Assembly: GCA_023386585.1 (NCBI GenBank)
Contig: JAEWJM010000003.1
Span: forward strand, 124,001 to 188,000
Direction: 5' to 3'
DNA: 64,000 bases
Source of the DNA: Bacteroidota bacterium
Lineage (GTDB): Bacteria > Bacteroidota > Bacteroidia > Flavobacteriales > Flavobacteriaceae
Positions 23,981 through 32,578 of the stretch are shown one piece after another. The notes under the pieces were generated by a model. The model was not told where the DNA came from. It saw nothing but the letters and a program-made list of their open reading frames with translations, and did no database searches. Every line of letters starts with the position of its first letter. Position 1 is the first letter of the stretch. The position numbers and the translations under genes are program-made.

Positions 23981-25765
23981 ATGACAGCCGGTATAACCCA
24001 AATCCTGACGACCGCCATTCGGAATGCGGCAAGCGAGCTTTTCGGAATTAACCTGGAAAAGGTTGAATTCCAGGCAACGCGGCGCGATTTCGAAGGCGAC
24101 ATAACCATGGTTCTTTTCCCATTGCTCAAGTTGGTGAAAGCATCGCCTGCCGATTTGGGAAATAAAATCGGTGAGAAAATAGTTGCGGAAGTGGATGAGG
24201 TTGCCAACTTTAATGTGGTTTCCGGGTTTTTGAACATCGTAATTTCGGATTCGTATTACCTCAATTTTTTCAACTCGATCCGAAATGATGAAAATTTTGG
24301 AATCAGTGCGCCGGTTGAAGGTGAGAAAGCCGTAATGGTGGAATATTCTTCGCCAAATACAAACAAGCCGCTGCATCTTGGACATGTGCGCAATATCTTG
24401 CTTGGCCACTCGGTTTCCGAAATTTTGAAAGCTTCCGGAAAGAAAGTTTACAAGACACAGATCATCAACGACCGCGGAATCCATATCTGCAAAAGCATGG
24501 TCGCCTGGCAGGAATCGGCCAAGGAAGAAACTCCGCAGACAACGCAGCTCAAAGGCGATAAGCTGGTCGGCAATTATTATGTCGCATTCGACAAGAAATA
24601 TAAAGAAGAGGTTGCGTCGCTCGTCGCTGATGGAATGCCCGAGGACGAAGCCAAAAAAGCGGCGCCAATTATGAGGAAAGCCCAGCAAATGCTACTCGAT
24701 TGGGAAGCCGGCGACGAATCGGTCATGGCGCTTTGGCGTAAGATGAACGGTTGGGTTTACGATGGCTTTGCATCAACCTACAACCGGATGGAAGTCACCT
24801 TTGACAAATATTATTACGAAAGCGATACCTATTTATTAGGAAAGAATGTCGTTCAGATCGGCCTCGAGAAAGGTGTTTTTGAAAAAGATCCCGACGGCTC
24901 GGTTTGGATCGATCTTACCGATGAAGGTCTTGACCGAAAAATTGTCCTGCGTTCAGATGGAACTGCAGTTTATATGACACAGGATATCGGAACGGCGATT
25001 CAGCGTGTTAAGGATTTTCCTGACGTCGGCGGAATGGTCTATACCGTCGGAAACGAACAGGATTATCATTTCAAAGTGCTTTTCCTGATCCTCAAAAAGC
25101 TGGGCTTCGAATGGGCTTCCGAGCTTTATCACCTGTCGTACGGAATGGTCGACCTTCCATCGGGAAAAATGAAAAGCCGCGAAGGCACCGTTGTCGACGC
25201 CGATGACCTGATGGATGAAATGACTTCGACCGCAAAATCGATTTCCGAAGAATTGGGAAAATTGGAAGGTTATTCCGATGCGGAAAAGGAAGCGCTTTAT
25301 AAAATAATCGGAATGGGCGCACTGAAATATTACATTTTGAAAGTCGATCCGAAAAAGCGGATACTTTTCAATCCGGAAGAATCTGTCGATTTCACCGGAA
25401 ACACCGGCCCGTTCATTCAATATACGCACGCCCGAATTAAATCGATACTCCGCAAGGCTGCAATGGTGGATTCGCCCGATACAGAGCCACTTCCATTGCA
25501 CGAAAAAGAAAAGGAACTGATCAAACTCCTGACGCAATTTCCCGAGAACATAGCGTTGGCAGCCGACTCGCACAGTCCGGCCATCATCGCGAATTATGTT
25601 TACGAGCTTGTAAAAGAATACAATTCCTTTTATCAAAGCGTACCGATTCTTGGCGAAGAAAGTCCAGAAAAACGGACATTCCGCGTGCAGCTTTCAAAAA
25701 AGGTTGCGGAAACGATCGCATCGGCGCTTCGGCTTTTGGGAATTTCCGCTCCCGAGCGCATGTAA
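23981..25765 (+). CDS. argS: Arginyl-tRNA synthetase
   Basis: The 594-residue class I enzyme charges tRNA-Arg. It has the N-terminal Arg-tRNA synthetase additional domain (about 1-105), the catalytic HIGH-type motif HLGH in NTNKPLHLGHVRN (near 125), a KMSKS-equivalent GKMKSREGT, and the C-terminal DALR anticodon-binding domain (FIQYTHARIKSILRK onward). Start ATG 23981 is chosen over an upstream TTG because the latter overlaps the promoter element. The stop is immediately followed by the stop of a convergent small lipoprotein reading frame. Confidence 0.97.
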   Translation: MTAGITQILTTAIRNAASELFGINLEKVEFQATRRDFEGDITMVLFPLLKLVKASPADLGNKIGEKIVAEVDEVANFNVVSGFLNIVISDSYYLNFFNSIRNDENFGISAPVEGEKAVMVEYSSPNTNKPLHLGHVRNILLGHSVSEILKASGKKVYKTQIINDRGIHICKSMVAWQESAKEETPQTTQLKGDKLVGNYYVAFDKKYKEEVASLVADGMPEDEAKKAAPIMRKAQQMLLDWEAGDESVMALWRKMNGWVYDGFASTYNRMEVTFDKYYYESDTYLLGKNVVQIGLEKGVFEKDPDGSVWIDLTDEGLDRKIVLRSDGTAVYMTQDIGTAIQRVKDFPDVGGMVYTVGNEQDYHFKVLFLILKKLGFEWASELYHLSYGMVDLPSGKMKSREGTVVDADDLMDEMTSTAKSISEELGKLEGYSDAEKEALYKIIGMGALKYYILKVDPKKRILFNPEESVDFTGNTGPFIQYTHARIKSILRKAAMVDSPDTEPLPLHEKEKELIKLLTQFPENIALAADSHSPAIIANYVYELVKEYNSFYQSVPILGEESPEKRTFRVQLSKKVAETIASALRLLGISAPERM

Positions 25766-25941
25766 TCAGTATTTCAGCTCGTGGGCTTTTCCTTCGGGAA
25801 CTTTACCGTTTCCGTTCGTAGCGCCATTATTTCCCGTCCGGTCAGTGGCTGTTCCGGTGTTCGGATAGGCCGCCCTGCAGGAAAGCATCATTGCGATTAC
25901 CGCAGCGCAACTGAAATATTTCAGGTTTGTCATCGCTTTCA
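25766..25941 (-). pseudogene. Small lipoprotein gene with apparent one-base frameshift
   Basis: On the minus strand a frame ending at 25766 encodes a convincing lipoprotein core: a hydrophobic stretch (FSCAAVIAMMLSC) with lipobox MMLSC, then a hydrophilic Thr/Asn/Gly tail ending GKAHELKY. The natural start ATG at 25941 (MKAMTNL) is in a different frame and hits a stop after 14 codons. Adding one A in the stretch near 25920 (CTGAATATTTC) would join the two into a 58-residue lipoprotein. The uninterrupted frame has no ATG, GTG or TTG upstream of the two Met codons just before the lipobox. It may be a sequencing error, a young pseudogene, or use of a non-standard start. Confidence 0.5.
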
Positions 25942-26092
25942 TGATCTTGATTTTTAATTACTTAAAGTTACCGATGCAGGCCGCCGGCGGTGCTATAGAT
26001 TTTTCGGAAAAGCTTACAGGATTTTAAGAAGAATTTCGTGTCAAAACGTCGATTTTCTGCGGACCGCAATTTCATTTTCAGGCTGATATCAC

Positions 26093-26100
26093 TATATTTG
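26093..26100 (+). promoter_or_regulatory. Probable -7 element (TATATTTG) of ffh
   Basis: An exact TAnnTTTG match 69 bp upstream of the ffh start, implying a 60-65 nt leader. The leader contains a small hairpin (GCTGCT / AGCAGC around 26122-26139). The rest of the spacer 25942-26092 shows nothing else. Confidence 0.5.
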
Positions 26101-26169
26101 CAGCGTGTTTTTTTAAACCTTGCTGCTGATAAAAGCAGCCTCTAAACCGAATCCGGAATACAATAAGCT

Positions 26170-27507
26170 ATGTTTGATAATTTAAGTGAGAAGCTCGACA
26201 AAGCTTTCCATATACTGAAAGGCCACGGCAAAATAACAGAAGTCAACGTTGCCGAAACGCTGAAAGAAGTGCGCCGCGCATTATTGGATGCCGACGTCAA
26301 CTTCAAGATTGCAAAAGACTTTACCACTCGCGTTAAGGAAAAAGCAATAGGACAAAACGTACTTACGACGCTTCAGCCGGGACAATTGCTTGTCAAATTG
26401 GTGAAAGATGAGCTGACCGAGCTGATGGGCGGCGATGTAACCGGAATCAACCTTTCCGGTAATCCGACAATAATATTGATGTCGGGTTTGCAAGGTTCGG
26501 GAAAAACGACTTTCTCAGGTAAACTTGCCAATTTCCTCAAGACAAAGAAAAATAAAAAGCCGCTTCTGGTGGCGTGTGACATCTACCGTCCGGCGGCGAT
26601 CAACCAACTTCACGTGGTTGGTGGCCAGATCGGAGTTGAAGTCTATTCGGAACCTGAAAACAGGAATCCGGTTGAAATCGCGCTGAATGCCGTCAAACAT
26701 GCGAAGTCGAACGGTTTTAACGTCGTGATTGTCGATACGGCGGGCCGACTCGCAGTCGACGATGAAATGATGACCGAAATTGCAAATGTCCATCGTGCAT
26801 TGCAGCCGCAAGAGACGCTTTTTGTGGTGGATGCGATGACGGGACAAGACGCGGTGAATACGGCAAAAGCGTTTAATGACCGACTCAACTTTGACGGTGT
26901 TATCCTGACCAAACTCGATGGCGACACGCGCGGCGGTGCGGCGATTTCGATTAAATCGGTTGTTGACAAACCGATCAAATTTGTCGGAACAGGCGAAAAG
27001 ATGGAAGCCATTGATGTTTTCTATCCGGCTCGTATGGCTGAACGTATCCTCGGAATGGGAGACGTTGTATCTCTCGTCGAGCGCGCTCAGGAACAATATG
27101 ACGAAGAAGAAGCGCGGAAGCTTCAGAAGAAAATTGCCAAAAACGAATTCGGGTTTGACGATTTCCTGGTGCAGATCCAGCAGGTGAAGAAAATGGGTAA
27201 CATGAAAGACCTCGTCGGAATGATTCCGGGAGCCTCGAAAGCGATGAAGGATGTTGAAATTGAAGACGATGCATTCAAACATATTGAAGCAATAATCCAT
27301 TCAATGACGCCGAAAGAGCGCAGCCGTCCGTCGATCATTGATGTCAAGCGCAAGAACCGGATCGCAAAAGGCTCGGGAACGAAGATCGAACAGGTAAATC
27401 AACTGATGAAGCAGTTCGATCAGATGAGCAAAATGATGAAGATGATGCAAGGCCCGGGCGGAAAAAACCTGATGAAAATGATGGGCGGAATGAAAGGGAT
27501 GAGGTAA
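26170..27507 (+). CDS. ffh: Signal recognition particle protein Ffh (SRP54)
   Basis: This 445-residue GTPase binds signal peptides of nascent membrane proteins with SRP RNA and docks to FtsY. The N domain (1-90) is followed by the G domain with G1 GLQGSGKTT (about 104), DTAGRL (G3) and TKLDGDTRGGA (G4). The Met-rich M domain (about 300-445) contains SGTKIEQVNQLMKQF and a C-terminal methionine cluster (KMMKMMQG, MKMMGGMKGM). Length and motifs are normal. folD follows after a 71-bp spacer that contains a heptad repeat tract beginning 5 bp after the stop. Confidence 0.97.
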   Translation: MFDNLSEKLDKAFHILKGHGKITEVNVAETLKEVRRALLDADVNFKIAKDFTTRVKEKAIGQNVLTTLQPGQLLVKLVKDELTELMGGDVTGINLSGNPTIILMSGLQGSGKTTFSGKLANFLKTKKNKKPLLVACDIYRPAAINQLHVVGGQIGVEVYSEPENRNPVEIALNAVKHAKSNGFNVVIVDTAGRLAVDDEMMTEIANVHRALQPQETLFVVDAMTGQDAVNTAKAFNDRLNFDGVILTKLDGDTRGGAAISIKSVVDKPIKFVGTGEKMEAIDVFYPARMAERILGMGDVVSLVERAQEQYDEEEARKLQKKIAKNEFGFDDFLVQIQQVKKMGNMKDLVGMIPGASKAMKDVEIEDDAFKHIEAIIHSMTPKERSRPSIIDVKRKNRIAKGSGTKIEQVNQLMKQFDQMSKMMKMMQGPGGKNLMKMMGGMKGMR

Positions 27508-27511
27508 GTTG

Positions 27512-27546
27512 GTTGACAGTTAACGGTTAACAGTTTACAGTATACA
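27512..27546 (+). repeat. Period-7 tract, five units of GTTNACA type
   Basis: Five consecutive 7-bp words (GTTGACA, GTTAACG, GTTAACA, GTTTACA and GTATACA, in that order) keep strict register from 27512 to 27546, right after the ffh stop. The consensus is GTTNACA. Confidence 0.7.
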
Positions 27547-27578
27547 AAAGCAACCAGGCCATCAAAAAATACCACAAC

Positions 27579-28469
27579 ATGCAACTACTCGACGGAAAAA
27601 AGATTTCATCAGACATTAAAAAGGAGATCGCGGCCGAGGTCGATCTGATGAAAAAGAACGGCGAGAAGGTTCCGCACCTGGCGGCGATCATCGTCGGGAA
27701 CGACGGCGCGAGCATGACTTATGTGGCCAGCAAGGTCAAAGCGTGCGAGCTGGTCGGATTTGAATCGACATTGATCAAAATGCCGAGCACAACATCGGAA
27801 ACCGAACTCTTAAAAAAGATCCGAAAGCTCAACCAGGACGACAACATCGATGGCTTTATTGTCCAACTCCCGCTTCCGAAACAGATCGACACCCAGAAAA
27901 TCATCATGGCGATCGAGCCGAGTAAGGACGTTGACGGGTTCCATCCGGAAAACTTCGGCAAAATGGCGCTTGACATGTCGACATTCATTCCCGCAACTCC
28001 ATTTGGAATCCTTGAATTGCTGGAACGTTACAACGTCGAAACGAAGGGAAAACATACGGTCGTGATCGGCCGCAGCCATATTGTGGGCCGCCCGATGAGT
28101 ATTTTGATGGGACGAAAAGGTTTTCCGGGGAATTCGACCGTTACGGTTACGCACAGTTACACCAAAAACATAGCCCAAATCACCACGCAGGCCGATATTA
28201 TCATCACCGCTCTTGGCGTCCCGAATTATCTGAAAGCAGAAATGATCAAGGACGATGCAGTTGTGATCGATGTTGGAATTACGCGCGTTGAAGATAAGGA
28301 AACCGAAAAAGGCTACCGAATTACCGGCGACGTCGATTTCGAAAACGTCAGCAAGAAAGCATCGTTTATTTCACCCGTTCCCGGTGGCGTTGGGCCGATG
28401 ACAATTGCCATGTTGCTGAAAAATACTTTGCTCGCGCGTGAGCAGCGAAGGGAAAGAAACAACAAATAG
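27579..28469 (+). CDS. folD: Bifunctional methylenetetrahydrofolate dehydrogenase / cyclohydrolase
   Basis: The 296-residue FolD interconverts 5,10-methylene-THF, methenyl-THF and 10-formyl-THF in one-carbon metabolism. Key blocks are present: YVASKVKACELVGF with the catalytic Lys near residue 54, DGFIVQLPLPKQ, PSKDVDGFHPEN, the NADP-binding VIGRSHIVGRPMS, and the C-terminal PVPGGVGPMTIAMLL. Length is typical. It is probably co-transcribed with ffh; the two stops and starts are separated by a short spacer without a terminator. It is convergent with rluF (stops 10 bp apart). Confidence 0.97.
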   Translation: MQLLDGKKISSDIKKEIAAEVDLMKKNGEKVPHLAAIIVGNDGASMTYVASKVKACELVGFESTLIKMPSTTSETELLKKIRKLNQDDNIDGFIVQLPLPKQIDTQKIIMAIEPSKDVDGFHPENFGKMALDMSTFIPATPFGILELLERYNVETKGKHTVVIGRSHIVGRPMSILMGRKGFPGNSTVTVTHSYTKNIAQITTQADIIITALGVPNYLKAEMIKDDAVVIDVGITRVEDKETEKGYRITGDVDFENVSKKASFISPVPGGVGPMTIAMLLKNTLLAREQRRERNNK

Positions 28470-28478
28470 AAAGTTGCG

Positions 28479-29315
28479 CTAACGATTTCCCCGATACCGC
28501 GGATCGTCTTTCCTGATGATCTCAATTTTTCGCTTTTCCGCTTTTGCGGGTTGTGCGTGCTTATCCGATTCGCTTTTTTGCCTTACGAAACTCGCATCTT
28601 CGGTCTTGCTTGACGGTTCGATCAGCTTATTCAGCTCTTGAATTTCAGAAGTGCTGAGTTCACGATGACGCCCGACAGGCAAATCTAACGAAATGTTGAT
28701 GATCCTGATTCGCTTTAACGCAGTTACTTCATAGCCCAAATATTCACACATGCGGCGGATCTGACGGTTCAGCCCTTGTGTCAGAATGATCTTAAAGCTG
28801 AATTTGCTCAGCTGTTCGACTTTGCATTTTCTTGTAACCGTATCCAAAATCGGAATGCCATTTCCCATCCGCTCGATGAACCTTGTCGTGATCGGCTTAT
28901 TGACAGTAACGTTATATTCTTTTTCGTGGTTATTGCGCGCGCGCAGGATTTTGTTCACAATGTCGCCGTCGTTAGTCAGGAAAATCAATCCCTCACTGGC
29001 TTTGTCGAGTCGCCCGATTGGAAATATCCGCACCGGATAATTGACATAATCGACGATATTGTTCGGAACTTCCTGATTTGTTGTGCATTCAATGCCGACC
29101 GGTTTATTGAATGCGAGATAAACCAGTTTATTGGTGTTTTCGGTTATGAGCTTGCCGTCAACGCGTATTTCATCCCGGTTTCCAACCTTCGTCCCGAGCT
29201 CGGGAATTAGTCCATTTACAGTGACACGTCCTTCCTCGATCAGCTTATCGGCCTCACGACGCGAGCAGAATCCGGTTTCACCGATAAACTTGTTCAGCCG
29301 TTTAAGTTCTTCCAT
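28479..29315 (-). CDS. rluF: 23S rRNA pseudouridine synthase RluF-type
   Basis: Starting at ATG 29315, the 278-residue protein has an S4 RNA-binding domain (LNKFIGETGFCSRREADKLI, 5-60). The RsuA/RluB/E/F catalytic domain follows, with the active-site Asp in IGRLDKASEGLIFLTNDG and the RluF-type ending GLNRQIRRMCEYLGYEV. RluF modifies U2604 of 23S rRNA. The basic C-terminal tail (after about 240) is long and probably disordered. The longer ORF to 29360 runs through the promoter element and is rejected. The -7 element lies 4 bp from the ATG, suggesting a leaderless message. Confidence 0.93.
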   Translation of the reverse strand: MEELKRLNKFIGETGFCSRREADKLIEEGRVTVNGLIPELGTKVGNRDEIRVDGKLITENTNKLVYLAFNKPVGIECTTNQEVPNNIVDYVNYPVRIFPIGRLDKASEGLIFLTNDGDIVNKILRARNNHEKEYNVTVNKPITTRFIERMGNGIPILDTVTRKCKVEQLSKFSFKIILTQGLNRQIRRMCEYLGYEVTALKRIRIINISLDLPVGRHRELSTSEIQELNKLIEPSSKTEDASFVRQKSESDKHAQPAKAEKRKIEIIRKDDPRYRGNR

Positions 29316-29319
29316 GCTG

Positions 29320-29327
29320 CAAAGGTA
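29320..29327 (-). promoter_or_regulatory. -7 element (TACCTTTG) four bases before the rluF ATG
   Basis: An exact TAnnTTTG match on the minus strand, with a TTG 16 bp further upstream. Both fit the Bacteroidetes promoter pattern and imply a leaderless or nearly leaderless transcript. Confidence 0.55.
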
Positions 29328-29505
29328 AATTAATTTGACGATGCAACCATTTTGCGGCAAATTCGTCTTGCTATTGAATTTGTGCCTTAAGGTAGATTTT
29401 ACTTCATCGGTAACAAATTTCCAAAGTCCTCGTCAAGTGTCATTAACAAAAAATAATTCAATGTAAAACCAAAATCAAAATCAATCATTAATCAAAATCA
29501 ATCAC

Positions 29506-30429
29506 ATGAAATCAATTTCTACGCTCGCGGCAGTTATCTTGCTGCATTTTTCGTCAAACGCACAACCTGTAATCACGCAATCGGGTGTTGCAAACAACTT
29601 CAACGCCGACTTCTACTATGCCGATGCAACCGGATTCTCTCCCGGATCAGCAGGAGCCAATCAAACCTGGGATTATTCCGATCTTGAAACGATGTACATC
29701 GGAACCGACACTGCGATTCCGGTAAGCGGTTCGCCGTATGCGGCTACATTTCCAACAGCAAACTACTTGTACAAGTTCAACGGCCCGTTCACCGGCGGCG
29801 ATTTGTATTTTTACAATAATGTGACGTCGGAAAGATTCGAGATACTTTCTCTGGGTTATGATTCGGAAACCGGCGACAACTATGCGCCAAACGGTAAAAC
29901 CTACCTGACCTTTCCGTACACTTTCGGAACCATCTTCACCGATTCCTTTCAAAGCACAACCGAAACTGCGTCCACAACTTTCACCGCGACCTACGATGCA
30001 TACGGAACGCTGATAATGCCGTTCGGAACTTTCACGAATGTCGTTCGGCAAAAGGTAGTTTCAAACGGACAAACCGATTACAATTGGTTCAATGTTTCGC
30101 CATTCTATCCGATACTTCAAACCGTGCTCGCCGAAAATACATTGGGAATCATTCAGGATCATACGAACCTGGCTGTCGATGACTTCGCCGACTCGGCTAA
30201 ATTTACGGTATATCCCAATCCGGTTCACGACCAACTTAATATCCGCCGCAGCGGAAGCGGGAATATGGAAATTGTTGTTTCCGACGTTTCAGGCAAAACT
30301 GTGCTGAAGCAATTTGTGGGCAACGGCGAGCAAATTAGTGTCGATCTTACCACGCTGACCGCCGGTATTTACTTCCTTTCGGCCAAAGACAGCAAAGGAA
30401 CCGAAATGCGAAAAATAGTCAAGCAATAA
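29506..30429 (+). CDS. Secreted protein with T9SS type A sorting domain
   Basis: The 307-residue protein has a signal peptide (about 1-20, SSNAQP). The central region of about 200 residues is rich in Thr, Tyr, Phe and Gly, and I recognise no catalytic domain in it. The last 80 residues are a type A T9SS signal (FTVYPNPVHDQLNI, DVSGKTVLKQ, LTAGIYFLSA, ending KIVKQ). It should be secreted and anchored at the cell surface. The upstream spacer carries the word AATCAAAATCA twice or more near 29470-29505. A terminator follows. Confidence 0.88.
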   Translation: MKSISTLAAVILLHFSSNAQPVITQSGVANNFNADFYYADATGFSPGSAGANQTWDYSDLETMYIGTDTAIPVSGSPYAATFPTANYLYKFNGPFTGGDLYFYNNVTSERFEILSLGYDSETGDNYAPNGKTYLTFPYTFGTIFTDSFQSTTETASTTFTATYDAYGTLIMPFGTFTNVVRQKVVSNGQTDYNWFNVSPFYPILQTVLAENTLGIIQDHTNLAVDDFADSAKFTVYPNPVHDQLNIRRSGSGNMEIVVSDVSGKTVLKQFVGNGEQISVDLTTLTAGIYFLSAKDSKGTEMRKIVKQ

Positions 30430-30453
30430 CAAATATATTTTTGGTTTTACAGC

Positions 30454-30486
30454 GCGCCATTTCCAAATGTTGAGATGGCGCTTTTT
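30454..30486 (+). terminator. Intrinsic terminator of the T9SS type A protein
   Basis: A 7-bp stem (GCGCCAT / ATGGCGC, 30454-30481) is followed by TTTTT. Confidence 0.8.
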
Positions 30487-30646
30487 GTATTTGAAATTTT
30501 TTATACAAACCAGAATTGACAATCAGCTACTTACTTTTTAACGGCAAAAATTGTCGATGAATGACGATGAAATAAATGTAAATCTTTGAAGCGCTGATGT
30601 AAGAAAGCAACCGCAGCGTAGTGATACCTTAGCAAAAAATAAAGTT

Positions 30647-30928
30647 ATGAGCAATAAGATTACAACTCTCGTCTTAAACCTGATCATTTCGGGCAATAGA
30701 ATCCACCAGGAAAAAATTGCGGCACATCTTACGGAAATACTCGAAGCACAGTCGTTTGATTGCGATTCCGTAGAGCTCGAAATCAAAAAACTTTTAATGT
30801 CAAGGATGCGCCTTTTTATTGATGCGCCAACGCAGCAAAATAAAGATGTTTTGTATGCGGTTGCACAGTTTCACGGAACATATTATCCAGAATATGCACC
30901 GGAACAACTGGTTTCGCAGGCAGCTTAG
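30647..30928 (+). CDS. Hypothetical protein, 93 residues
   Basis: I do not recognise this family. The sequence is helical and amphipathic (LVLNLIISGNRIHQEKIA, then EILEAQSFDCDSVELEIKKL), soluble, with no signal peptide or membrane segment and a Tyr/His patch near the C-terminus (FHGTYYPEYAPE). Its last codons overlap by 4 bp the end of the convergent hydrolase gene. Coding potential is supported by length and by a composition like neighbouring genes. The upstream 217-bp spacer has a TAAATCTTTG sequence around 30577-30586, close to but not an exact promoter match. Confidence 0.6.
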   Translation: MSNKITTLVLNLIISGNRIHQEKIAAHLTEILEAQSFDCDSVELEIKKLLMSRMRLFIDAPTQQNKDVLYAVAQFHGTYYPEYAPEQLVSQAA

Positions 30929-31770
30929 TCGCCAAAAAGAAATTCCGAAATCCTGCTGTAAAGCCGGTCATCGTGCATGCTGTGACCGAGACCTTTTGTT
31001 TCGATGAACAAAGCGTTTTTCCAGGCGCCGGCGATTTTTTTGCCTTCATCAAAAGCTACAACAGTGTCGTCTATATCGTGGGCGATAATTCCTTTCAGCT
31101 GAAGTTTGGTGCCAAAAATCCGGCCCGAGAAGTCTTCCAGCCTGAAGCGGAACTTTTCCAGAAAGTAGTTTTCGAGCAGTACGACCATTTTTGTATTGAG
31201 GCTCAAAAGCGATACGAAATTTTGTATCAACGTCTTCAGGTCGGATGGCGCACCGATTACGACCATTTTTCGCAAGTTTGTGTTCTGGTACTTGTACTGG
31301 TAATAAACACACGCGGCACCGCCAATGGAATGCCCGATTAAATAATGTGGCTTAAACCGATTTACAGCTTCGTCTATTACATCCGCGTATGCTGGAACAT
31401 TGAATTCGCCGCCTGACGAGAGTCCGTGCGCCGGTCCGTCAATCGCGATAATCCTGCTTCCTGACACTTTTAGGTACGGCAGCATTTTTTCCCATCGCGA
31501 TGCATTGCTTTCCCAACCGTGGACGAGCAAAATTACGGGGCCATTTCCTTCCCAATGGTAACTTTGGAAATGGTTTCCTTTGTGTTCAAATGTTTCCCGA
31601 TGCGAATCTTTTAAGATGTCCGGCAGGCTTTCCGGCAGCAATCTTCCGTCGCGTGGCGTACTGAACAAGCGATAGGCAAGTTCGGATGCTTTGCGCGGAC
31701 GAAGGTAGGCGAGCAGGTTGATGTACAACCCGATCGACTTGGTCAGCAGGAAATATTTAATCTTATTCAT
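30925..31770 (-). CDS. Alpha/beta hydrolase
   Basis: This 281-residue hydrolase of the lysophospholipase/serine aminopeptidase S33 type has the oxyanion/HG motif VILLVHGWESNASRW, the nucleophile elbow GHSIGGAA (Ser near 150) and a catalytic His in KGLGHSMHDD at the C-terminus. There is no clear signal peptide; the N-terminus has a hydrophobic helix (SIGLYINLLAYL) that may associate with membrane. The substrate is unknown. Its ATG is directly preceded by the U-tract of the upstream gene's terminator, so expression requires read-through or an internal promoter in the upstream gene. Confidence 0.85.
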   Translation of the reverse strand: MNKIKYFLLTKSIGLYINLLAYLRPRKASELAYRLFSTPRDGRLLPESLPDILKDSHRETFEHKGNHFQSYHWEGNGPVILLVHGWESNASRWEKMLPYLKVSGSRIIAIDGPAHGLSSGGEFNVPAYADVIDEAVNRFKPHYLIGHSIGGAACVYYQYKYQNTNLRKMVVIGAPSDLKTLIQNFVSLLSLNTKMVVLLENYFLEKFRFRLEDFSGRIFGTKLQLKGIIAHDIDDTVVAFDEGKKIAGAWKNALFIETKGLGHSMHDDRLYSRISEFLFGD

Positions 31771-31793
31771 AAAAAAAGCTCCCGAAGGAGCTT
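31771..31793 (-). terminator. Terminator with UUCG-type loop abutting a start codon
   Basis: A 7-bp stem AAGCTCC / GGAGCTT with TTCG loop is followed on the minus strand by a T-run that leads without a gap into the ATG at 31770. It ends the coiled-coil protein gene, whose stop is at 31797. Confidence 0.8.
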
Positions 31794-31796
31794 GTA

Positions 31797-32576
31797 TTAA
31801 ATTGACGAGAACAATTGTTCCATCTTTTGGCGCTCTTCCTCAGCGAGTGAGCTGTCGACCAAAATACGGCCTGAATGCTCATCGGTAATGATTTTCTTGC
31901 GGGCAGCGATTTCTACCTGCGTTTGTGGCGGAATGGTAAAGAACGAACCTGCCGATGCGCCTCTTTCGATCGATACAACCGCGAGGCCGTTTCTTACGCT
32001 GTTGCGGATGCGGTGATAAGCGGCCAAAAGCCTTTCCTCGATCAAAGCCTGGTATTCAGCCGACTTTTCCATCAGAAAAGATTCTTCTTTTGCTGTTTCG
32101 GCCATGATGGCCTCAAGCTCGGTTTTCTTGTGCTTCAAGTGAGAGCTCTTGGTTTCAAGCTTCTCTTTTGAACTTCCAATAACCTCTTTTTTGTGTTCGA
32201 TCGAAGCTTTCATTTCGCGGATTTGCTTTTCCGCAAGCTGGATTTCCAATTCCTGAAACTCAACCTCTTTGCTTAGAGAGTTGAATTCCCGGTTGTTGCG
32301 TACAGTTTCCTGTTGCTTCGTATATTTCTTAATGGCTTCTTTGTGCTCATCAATAGCGTTTTTCTTGGTCTTGATGCTTTCTTCAATAACGTCAAGATCC
32401 ACTTTAAGTTTGTCGAGACGCGTTGTAAGTCCGGCCACTTCATCTTCAAGGTCTTCCACTTCGAGAGGCAACTCGCCGCGCACGTTCCTGATCTCGTCGA
32501 TCCTGGTGTCGATCAGCTGCAAATCATATAATGCCCTTAACTTGTCTTCAACACTCAATTCCTTTGTATTCGCCAT
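31797..32576 (-). CDS. Coiled-coil protein of the C4 zinc-ribbon (CT398/CdsZ-like) family, without cysteines
   Basis: The 259-residue protein has a long coiled coil from about 40 to 185 (LEVEDLEDEVAGLTTRL and on) and a C-terminal domain with IPPQTQVEIAARKKII and HSGRILVD. In family members this end is a zinc ribbon with four Cys. Here those positions are Ala/Ser/Asp-like (GASAGSF, TDEHSGRIL) and the whole protein contains no Cys. It is soluble. Family members have been linked to translation/ribosome regulation, but with no zinc site this copy may work differently. The NIF3-like gene lies just upstream on the same strand (2 bp apart), so the two are co-transcribed. Confidence 0.85.
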   Translation of the reverse strand: MANTKELSVEDKLRALYDLQLIDTRIDEIRNVRGELPLEVEDLEDEVAGLTTRLDKLKVDLDVIEESIKTKKNAIDEHKEAIKKYTKQQETVRNNREFNSLSKEVEFQELEIQLAEKQIREMKASIEHKKEVIGSSKEKLETKSSHLKHKKTELEAIMAETAKEESFLMEKSAEYQALIEERLLAAYHRIRNSVRNGLAVVSIERGASAGSFFTIPPQTQVEIAARKKIITDEHSGRILVDSSLAEEERQKMEQLFSSI

Positions 32577-32578
32577 AT

